Origin: a bacterium
GTDB taxonomy: Bacteria; Desulfobacterota; Anaeroferrophillalia; Anaeroferrophillales; Tharpellaceae
DNA length: 8,110 nt
Assembly (NCBI GenBank): GCA_029935295.1
Contig: JAOZKP010000126.1
Coordinates: 1 to 8,110 of the forward strand
Reading direction: 5' to 3'
In this document: positions 1 through 4,651 of the stretch, one piece after another
Layout of the letters: each line of letters begins with the position of its first letter
Numbering within the stretch: the stretch's first letter is position 1
Position numbers and translations under genes: made by a program
The notes under the pieces: generated by a model
Told to the model about the DNA's origin: nothing
Seen by the model: the letters and a program-made list of their open reading frames with translations, nothing else
Databases searched by the model: none

Positions 1-550
1 CATCATCATCTTCATCTTTGGTCTCATCCCGTACCGGACGTAACCATGCAAGATTCAGGTTGACTGGTCCAAAAGTAAAATCACTGGTAACACCCATGAC
101 GGTCTCAGCCCAGAGATAGCTGTTAACCTTAAACGGCTGCAGACCCATGCGAATGCGGGCTTTTTCACAGGCCCAGGGCAACTGGAAGTCAGTATAGAGC
201 CAGCGAGTTTCAATGTTGATCGCATCACCGGAATAACTACCGCCGGAACTTTTACCTTGACCCGGTTTACCATACTCAAGCGCACCGATCTCTAAGGCAT
301 AAACCCCTTTAACCTTGCCGTCGTTGGTTGAAGCATCAAACCACATCCGGTACTTGGCCTCACCCCAGGTTTCAGATGAGGTTCCATCTCTCAAAACACC
401 TTTTTCACTGTCTAGCCAATCATTGTGATCGGTATAGACCATAAAACGGTTGTTAAAATCACCTTTGATCTTGACGTCGGCAGCAAATGACGGCAGGGCA
501 AAAGCCACGACCATCAGTGCTATCATAATCAAACCTAATTTCTTACTCAT
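1..550 (-). CDS. Outer-membrane porin-like beta-barrel protein, N-terminal part (runs off left edge)
   Basis: I translated this gene by hand from the ATG at 550-548. It gives 183 open codons and continues past base 1, so the C-terminus is missing. It starts with a clear Sec signal peptide: basic MSKK, a hydrophobic core to about residue 20, and likely cleavage after SFA at residue 23. The mature part begins ADVKIKGDFNNRF and is rich in Gly, aromatic residues and alternating polar/hydrophobic stretches (AKYRMWFDAS, YALEIGALEYG, RWLYTDFQL), as in outer-membrane beta strands. The last visible residues are acidic (DETKDEDDD) and may be a loop. A strong Shine-Dalgarno AGGAGG lies 6 bases before the ATG (557-562). 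The gene is co-oriented with dctPQM, 213 bases after dctM, with candidate operators in the gap, so it may have its own promoter. The porin class is supported by composition and signal peptide only. The substrate is unknown; outer-membrane entry of TRAP substrates is an inference from position. Confidence 0.75.
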   Translation of the reverse strand, partial: MSKKLGLIMIALMVVAFALPSFAADVKIKGDFNNRFMVYTDHNDWLDSEKGVLRDGTSSETWGEAKYRMWFDASTNDGKVKGVYALEIGALEYGKPGQGKSSGGSYSGDAINIETRWLYTDFQLPWACEKARIRMGLQPFKVNSYLWAETVMGVTSDFTFGPVNLNLAWLRPVRDETKDEDDD

Positions 551-594
551 TTTTTTCCTCCTGTAAAACAGTTGAATTACTTTTTTTTGAGCTC

Positions 595-609
595 TGTTAT
601 TTTCTAACA
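595..609. promoter_or_regulatory. Candidate operator: TGTTA-N5-TAACA palindrome before the porin gene
   Basis: The plus strand reads TGTTA-TTTTC-TAACA, a perfect 5-bp inverted repeat with a 5-base spacer, 45-59 bases upstream of the porin ATG. This is where a -10 region or repressor site could lie. The flanks are very AT-rich, so chance is a real possibility. No cognate regulator can be named. Confidence 0.25.
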
Positions 610-678
610 AATTTTCATAAAAAGAACATTAAGACAACAAAAAACTGACTCTGTAGCGACAAGCAACCAAGACATTTT

Positions 679-719
679 GAATTTGCTATATCGTATAAGT
701 ATGAATATATAGCAAATTC
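679..719. repeat. 13-bp perfect inverted repeat between dctM and the porin gene
   Basis: GAATTTGCTATAT (679-691) is repeated exactly in inverted orientation as ATATAGCAAATTC (707-719), with a 15-base AT-rich spacer. It lies 129-169 bases upstream of the porin ATG and 45 bases beyond the dctM stop. No T tract follows the stem on either strand, which argues against a simple intrinsic terminator. A binding site for a dimeric regulator of the porin gene, or an mRNA 3'-end stem-loop of dctPQM, fits better. Arm length and perfect match make chance unlikely. The function is inferred. Confidence 0.5.
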
Positions 720-737
720 TAATAATAGATGCAAGGG

Positions 738-761
738 AAAAATTAAATTGTTATAATTTAA
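738..761 (-). terminator. Weak candidate terminator after dctM
   Basis: Just past the dctM stop codon (764-766) the minus strand reads TTAAATT-ATAAC-AATTTAA followed by TTTTT (stem arms 755-761 and 743-749, T tract 742-738). The geometry is that of a rho-independent terminator, but the stem is entirely A-T and starts 2 bases after the stop codon, so it would be weak. It could end or reduce readthrough from dctPQM into the porin gene. Confidence 0.3.
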
Positions 762-763
762 CC

Positions 764-2161
764 TCAGTACCCCTTTAGATGATCGATATATTCCGGCAGA
801 AAGAGTGAAATCTGCGGGATATAGGTGATCAGCATCAGGAAAACCAAGAGAATCATCAACCATGGCAGGGCAGCCTTGATAACCCAGGTTATGTTGTGCC
901 CGGTTATCCCTGAGGTAACAAAAAGATTGAGACCCACCGGTGGCGTAATCATACCAATCTCCATATTGACTACCATGATGACCCCGAGATGAATCGGATT
1001 AATCCCCATTTTAAGAGCAATCGGGAAAAGTATGGGGGCCATAATCAGGATAATCGCCGAAGGCTCCATAAAGTTTCCGGCCATCAATAAAAGAATATTG
1101 ACAACGATCAGGAAACCCCAGGTCGGCAAACCCCAGTCAACAATCATTGCTGCCAGGTGATGCGGTATCCGCTCAGAGGTCAAGACATGAGCAAACAACA
1201 TCGCATTACCGATGATAAAGAGCAACATGATTGAGACTTTAGAGGCATCCATCATGACTTTACGCGTATCAGAGTGAAAAACAGAGCTGGGGATTGCAGT
1301 GAATGTCACTCGCAGATTACGAAACATTGCACTTCCCAAAGACTCGCCGGCTTCCTTCCAAGCAACCCCTTTCAGAGGGCCCATATCACGATAGACAAAA
1401 ATTGCAATAAAGAAGGCGTAAACCGCTGAAACTGCCGCCGCTTCGGTCGGGCTGGCGATACCACCATAGATCGAGCCCAAAACGATAATGATCAGCATCA
1501 AACCCCAACCGGCATCAAAACCGGAACGTAAGAGTCCACCGAAGCCCACCCAAGGCTGAGCTGGAAGCTTTTTGACCCGAGCCACGACATAGATAACCAA
1601 CATGAGCATCGTCCCCATCATGATACCCGGCAGAAAACCGGCCATAAAGAGACGCGCGGCTGAAACCTCAGTAGCGGCCGCATAAACCAGCATCACGATC
1701 GAAGGTGGGATCAAGATGCCCAGAGTTCCAGCATTGGTAATGACCCCAGCCGCCATTTTTTCAGGGTAACCGGCTTTAACCATTCCGGCAATAACAATCG
1801 AACCGACAGCTGCAACCGTAGCTGGCGAAGAACCCGAGACCGCGGCAAAAATCATACAGGCGAGAACGGATGCCATAGCCAGGCCGCCCCGGACCCAACC
1901 GATACAATCGATCGCAAAATTAATAATCCGATTAGCCACCCCACCGGTAGAAAGAAAGGCCGAAGAGAGGATAAAAAATGGAATCGCCAGGAGAGTATAG
2001 TGCTCTGACTGTGATTCAAACAATTTCAGGGCAATTGATGCCAGCGAGGTATCGGAAAAAAACAAAATTGTCGTAATACTGGAAAGTCCCAGGGCAAAAG
2101 CGATCGGCATTCCGGTCAAGAGAAAAAGCAACAATAAAACAAAAAGAGCAATCGTAGTCAT
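764..2161 (-). CDS. dctM: TRAP transporter large membrane subunit, DctM family
   Basis: This is the transport channel of a tripartite ATP-independent periplasmic (TRAP) transporter. It moves substrate delivered by the periplasmic binding protein across the inner membrane, driven by the sodium gradient in characterised members. The protein is 465 residues and almost wholly hydrophobic, with about a dozen membrane segments. Family hallmarks are visible in order: SGSSPATVAAVG (109-120), GTLGILIPPSI (145-155), GGIASPTEAAAV (233-244), MEPSAIILIMAP (365-376) and MEIGMITPPVGLNLF (400-414). The two PP/PS-containing stretches correspond to the re-entrant hairpins of the two structural repeats. The start is set by a strong GGAGGTGA Shine-Dalgarno (2168-2175) inside the end of dctQ. 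The ATG overlaps the dctQ stop as ATGA, implying translational coupling. It is longer than the usual 425-440 residues because of an extended soluble stretch at about 258-305. Together with DctP the likely substrate is a C4-dicarboxylate. Confidence 0.95.
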   Translation of the reverse strand: MTTIALFVLLLLFLLTGMPIAFALGLSSITTILFFSDTSLASIALKLFESQSEHYTLLAIPFFILSSAFLSTGGVANRIINFAIDCIGWVRGGLAMASVLACMIFAAVSGSSPATVAAVGSIVIAGMVKAGYPEKMAAGVITNAGTLGILIPPSIVMLVYAAATEVSAARLFMAGFLPGIMMGTMLMLVIYVVARVKKLPAQPWVGFGGLLRSGFDAGWGLMLIIIVLGSIYGGIASPTEAAAVSAVYAFFIAIFVYRDMGPLKGVAWKEAGESLGSAMFRNLRVTFTAIPSSVFHSDTRKVMMDASKVSIMLLFIIGNAMLFAHVLTSERIPHHLAAMIVDWGLPTWGFLIVVNILLLMAGNFMEPSAIILIMAPILFPIALKMGINPIHLGVIMVVNMEIGMITPPVGLNLFVTSGITGHNITWVIKAALPWLMILLVFLMLITYIPQISLFLPEYIDHLKGY

Positions 2162-2730
2162 ACCGTATCACCTCCCCGAGCCTTGGCACTGGCTGCTTGA
2201 GCCTCCAGCACCTCTTGCGCCAGATGCATACTATCTTTAGCTTCATCCGTCAGCTTAAAGCCATCGGCTTTACCGGTAAAAATCTCCCACAAAAGCTGGA
2301 GGAGGCGCCAAGCCAGCATAATCATCCCCAAAAGCAAGATGCTGTGGCCAATCCATTTCGGAATCGGCATATCCTCTAACTCAATACCGATCAGATGCAT
2401 CTTTTCCAGATAAACCCAAGCCCCTTTCATGAAAAGTCCGCAGTAGATCAAACAACAGATCACAGCAAAACCACTAATCACACGCTGGATTTTATGCGGC
2501 ATGATTTTGACTAGCGCATCAACTCCGATATGAGAACCAACTTTGACTCCGTAGGAGGCACCAAAGAGAACCAACCAGGCCGAGAGATGCAGCGTCAGTT
2601 CCTGGGACCACATAAGGCCGATACCAAAACCAAAACGCAAGACCACCTCAACAAACACTAAAAGAGTCATGGAAGCTAAAAGAAGAGATATAATCGCCTC
2701 TTCCAGATTATTAATAAAACGGCTAAACAT
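2158..2730 (-). CDS. dctQ: TRAP transporter small membrane subunit, DctQ family
   Basis: DctQ is the four-helix inner-membrane partner that supports DctM in the TRAP complex. The protein has 190 residues with predicted membrane segments at about 12-33, 47-63, 83-105 and 128-149. The EVVLRF motif at the end of helix 1 (28-33) and the WSQEL...WLVLFGASYGVKVGSHIGVD stretch (41-71) are typical of the family. A hydrophilic, Ala/Glu-rich C-terminal tail of about 40 residues follows helix 4 and is somewhat longer than usual. The ATG at 2730-2728 has a TGAGGT Shine-Dalgarno 6 bases upstream (2737-2742). The stop codon overlaps the dctM start by 4 bases. A 116-base gap holding a terminator-like hairpin separates it from dctP, so it is probably expressed at a lower level than dctP. 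Confidence 0.95.
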   Translation of the reverse strand: MFSRFINNLEEAIISLLLASMTLLVFVEVVLRFGFGIGLMWSQELTLHLSAWLVLFGASYGVKVGSHIGVDALVKIMPHKIQRVISGFAVICCLIYCGLFMKGAWVYLEKMHLIGIELEDMPIPKWIGHSILLLGMIMLAWRLLQLLWEIFTGKADGFKLTDEAKDSMHLAQEVLEAQAASAKARGGDTV

Positions 2731-2780
2731 AGCAAAACCTCAACTCAGGCAAAATCCAGGATAAAAGCCTGTGGGAAAGC

Positions 2781-2820
2781 AAAAAAATTCACGGGCCTCC
2801 TTGAGTGAGGCCCGTGAATT
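2781..2820 (-). terminator. Intercistronic rho-independent terminator/attenuator between dctP and dctQ
   Basis: A perfect 14-bp stem (arms 2807-2820 and 2786-2799, sequence AATTCACGGGCCTC in the plus strand) with a 7-base loop is followed on the minus strand by a run of T (2787-2781, partly in the stem). It begins 26 bases after the dctP stop. The T tract points only to minus-strand transcription. Because dctQ and dctM follow in the same direction with no obvious strong promoter between, I read it as a partial terminator that lowers dctQM relative to dctP, and it may also protect the dctP mRNA 3' end. Confidence 0.85.
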
Positions 2821-2846
2821 AAATCAAATCAATCTATCGACTTAAT

Positions 2847-3845
2847 CTATTTGTTGGCAGCGATAGCTGCAGCGATATAATCTTTCCCAATTTGACCTTC
2901 AAACTGCTTCCATACCGGCTTCATCTTCTCAATCCACTGGAGACGCTGGGCATCAGTCAGCTGGATAATTTCAGACCGTTTGGAATCGATAATTTTCTGA
3001 CGATCATCAACCGATTTCTGAGCGGCAACTGTGTTACCGAAAACAATAGCTTCATCCAAAGATGTCTTAATTCCGGCACGCAGCTCATCCGAGAGGCCCA
3101 TCCAGAACTCAGCCGAAGTGACGATCATATAATCAAGCAGACCGTGGTTTGATTCTGTAATGTAAGGCTGAACTTCAAAAAACTTCTTCGAATAGATATT
3201 GGACCAGGTGTTCTCCTGGCCATCAATAGCCTTGGTCTGCAAAAGAGTAAAAACCTCGGAGAAAGGTTTCTTCAAAGGCATCGCATCAACCGCTTCAAAC
3301 TGGGCCGCCAACACATCAGAACTCATAATACGAAATTTTTTCTTACTTGCATCAGCAGGGACTCTAAGCGGAGAACTGGAGGAGAGCTGCTTGAGACCAT
3401 TATGCAGGTAACCTAAACCGATGAGGCCCTTGCTTTTCAGGGACATCAACATCTTCTGACCGAAAGGGCCATTCTGAAAAGTACTAACCGCCGCCATATC
3501 CTTAAAGAGAAAGGGCAGATCGTAGAGCTGCAGGCTTTTGGTATATTTTTTAAATTTGGAGAGGGACGGAGCCGCCAACTGAACATCACCTAAAAGCATC
3601 GCTTCGAGAACCTTGTTGTCGCCAAAAAGCTGAGAATTAGGGAAAACCTCAACCACCACCTTACCGGGCAACCGTTTTTCAATCAACTCTTTGAACTTAT
3701 TGGCCATCTGCCCTTTCGGGGTATTTTCAGCAACTACGTGGGAAAACTTAATGACAATCGGGCCAGCGGATGCGATTGTCGCAAACCCCATCAAGGCCAC
3801 TGCCGCAATCAAACTCAAAACTAACAATCTGCATTTTTTCATCAT
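2847..3845 (-). CDS. dctP: TRAP transporter periplasmic solute-binding protein, DctP family (probable C4-dicarboxylate)
   Basis: This protein captures substrate in the periplasm and hands it to DctQM. With the start used here it is 332 residues. It opens with a signal peptide (MMKKCR, hydrophobic core, cleavage after ASA at about 27), then GPIVIKFSHVVAENTPKG, the standard first strand of the DctP fold. Further family marks are FPNSQLFGD (68-76), LYDLPFLF (107-114), FRIMSSDV with the conserved ligand carboxylate-binding Arg172, and LLQTKAIDGQENTWSNIY (201-218). The QEN..SNIY..KFFEVQ..I..SNHG run closely resembles C4-dicarboxylate DctP proteins of the Rhodobacter type, so succinate, fumarate or malate is the best guess. 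An ATG at 3860 in the same frame exists, but the Shine-Dalgarno AAGGAG lies downstream of it and 6 bases before the ATG at 3845, so 3845 (or the next ATG, 3842) is preferred. It is followed by an attenuator and dctQM, and preceded by the kinase/regulator pair. Confidence 0.95.
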   Translation of the reverse strand: MMKKCRLLVLSLIAAVALMGFATIASAGPIVIKFSHVVAENTPKGQMANKFKELIEKRLPGKVVVEVFPNSQLFGDNKVLEAMLLGDVQLAAPSLSKFKKYTKSLQLYDLPFLFKDMAAVSTFQNGPFGQKMLMSLKSKGLIGLGYLHNGLKQLSSSSPLRVPADASKKKFRIMSSDVLAAQFEAVDAMPLKKPFSEVFTLLQTKAIDGQENTWSNIYSKKFFEVQPYITESNHGLLDYMIVTSAEFWMGLSDELRAGIKTSLDEAIVFGNTVAAQKSVDDRQKIIDSKRSEIIQLTDAQRLQWIEKMKPVWKQFEGQIGKDYIAAAIAANK

Positions 3846-3851
3846 CTCTCT

Positions 3852-3857
3852 CTCCTT
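3852..3857 (-). promoter_or_regulatory. dctP: Ribosome binding site deciding the dctP start
   Basis: AAGGAG on the minus strand sits 6 bases before the ATG at 3845-3843. It lies inside the codons that would follow the upstream in-frame ATG at 3860-3858, which itself has no good Shine-Dalgarno. The extra five residues (MKERE) also add charge before a signal peptide that already has a normal basic start. Confidence 0.7.
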
Positions 3858-3908
3858 CATTAAGATTTAACAGTTTTATGCTGATCGTTACAACAACGAC
3901 CCGCCCCA

Positions 3909-3920
3909 AAAGATATCTTT
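3909..3920. promoter_or_regulatory. Candidate operator upstream of dctP: AAAGATATCTTT palindrome
   Basis: A perfect 12-base palindrome lies 64-75 bases upstream of the preferred dctP start, within the 167-base gap after the response regulator gene. Its place fits a regulator site near the dctP promoter. A smaller inverted repeat TCGTT-N5-AACGA (3885-3899) lies between it and the gene. Assignment to the neighbouring LuxR-type regulator is an inference only. Confidence 0.3.
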
Positions 3921-3967
3921 GTTCTAAATATTTTTAATCTATAAATCGATAAAAAACAAGTCTACTA

Positions 3968-3989
3968 TTTCTGAAATATCTGTCAGAAA
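3968..3989. promoter_or_regulatory. Inverted repeat TTTCTGA-N8-TCAGAAA after the response regulator gene
   Basis: Seven-base arms (3968-3974 and 3983-3989) are separated by 8 bases, starting 24 bases after the regulator stop codon in the direction of transcription. The minus-strand sequence after the stem is not an immediate T tract (six T come about 10 bases later), so as a terminator it is poor. Its position about 125-145 bases upstream of dctP also suits an activator site. Confidence 0.3.
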
Positions 3990-4012
3990 ATTTCTTACAA
4001 ACTCTGGTCAGG

Positions 4013-4651
4013 CTATGGTTCTATAAGGCGATTCTGGATTGCAAACCGGGAAAGTTCAGCATTATTGCGCAAATTAAGTTTTTTCAAAAGCCGCAAACGA
4101 TAAGTATCGACAGTTTTTATGCCGATATTGTAGGTATCTGCAATCTCGCGGTTAGTCTGCCCTAAAGCCAGCTGCCGCAAGACCTGAAGTTCACGGGTTG
4201 AAAGTGAATCCAGCGGGGACTTGCCGGAAACCCCTTTGGCGAGGCGCAGAGCCAGCATCTCGACTGCGGCCTCGCTCAAATAGCGAGCCCCACCATAAAC
4301 CTTGCGAATTGCCGCAACCAACTGTTCTGGAGCAGAACGTTTGGTAACATACCCCATCACTCCGACCTCTATCGCCCGGACAACATATTGCTCCTCCTCA
4401 TGCATAGTCAGGATAATAATCGGTAATTCAGGGTTAGCTGCCAGCAGTTGCGCCGCCACCTCAAGCCCGTCCAACCCCGGCATTGAGATATCAATAACAG
4501 CAACGTCAGGTGAAGATTTCAGTCCCAGACGGACGGCCTCACGACCGTCACTCGCCTCGGCCACAACCTCAATATCGCCGCTCTCCTCAACGATTCGCGC
4601 GAGACCGGCCCGAACTATTGCGTGATCATCAGCCAATAATACTTTTATCAT
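4013..4651 (-). CDS. NarL/FixJ-family (LuxR-type HTH) response regulator
   Basis: A two-component transcription factor of 212 residues. The receiver domain (1-120) has the acidic pair Asp8-Asp9, phospho-acceptor Asp54 (VAVIDISMPG), Thr82 and Lys104, all in canonical places, so it should be phosphorylatable. A short linker leads to a LuxR-type helix-turn-helix at about 148-205, with the family signature LSTRELQVLRQLALGQTNRE and recognition-helix region IKTVDTYRLRLLKKL. It overlaps the kinase gene by 4 bases (ATGA), with a purine-rich AGGAAGAGG region just ahead in the kinase 3' end, so the two are coupled and are almost surely cognate partners. dctP is the next gene downstream in the same direction. 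Family and position suggest it activates dctPQM, as the FixJ-like DctR does in Rhodobacter capsulatus. Direct regulation is inferred; other targets are possible. Confidence 0.93.
   Translation of the reverse strand: MIKVLLADDHAIVRAGLARIVEESGDIEVVAEASDGREAVRLGLKSSPDVAVIDISMPGLDGLEVAAQLLAANPELPIIILTMHEEEQYVVRAIEVGVMGYVTKRSAPEQLVAAIRKVYGGARYLSEAAVEMLALRLAKGVSGKSPLDSLSTRELQVLRQLALGQTNREIADTYNIGIKTVDTYRLRLLKKLNLRNNAELSRFAIQNRLIEP

Noticed and set aside
55..285. A 76-codon minus-strand open frame inside the porin gene.
   Set aside because: The alternative frame from 550 has a signal peptide, strong ribosome binding site and barrel-like sequence, so this one is a shadow.
615..863. An 82-codon minus-strand open frame spanning the dctM 3' end and the gap before the porin gene.
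   Set aside because: More than a third overlaps dctM in another frame, and the rest crosses AT-rich regulatory DNA and the 13-bp inverted repeat. No Shine-Dalgarno or recognisable domain supports it.
3861..4012. A sigma-54 promoter for dctP, as in DctB/DctD systems.
   Set aside because: No TGGCAC-N5-TTGC-like pair is present on the minus strand in this gap, and the adjacent regulator lacks a sigma-54 activation domain.
4302..4625. A 107-codon open frame on the plus strand opposite the response regulator.
   Set aside because: Antisense shadow of the receiver domain, with Ser/Thr/Ala-rich low-complexity composition.
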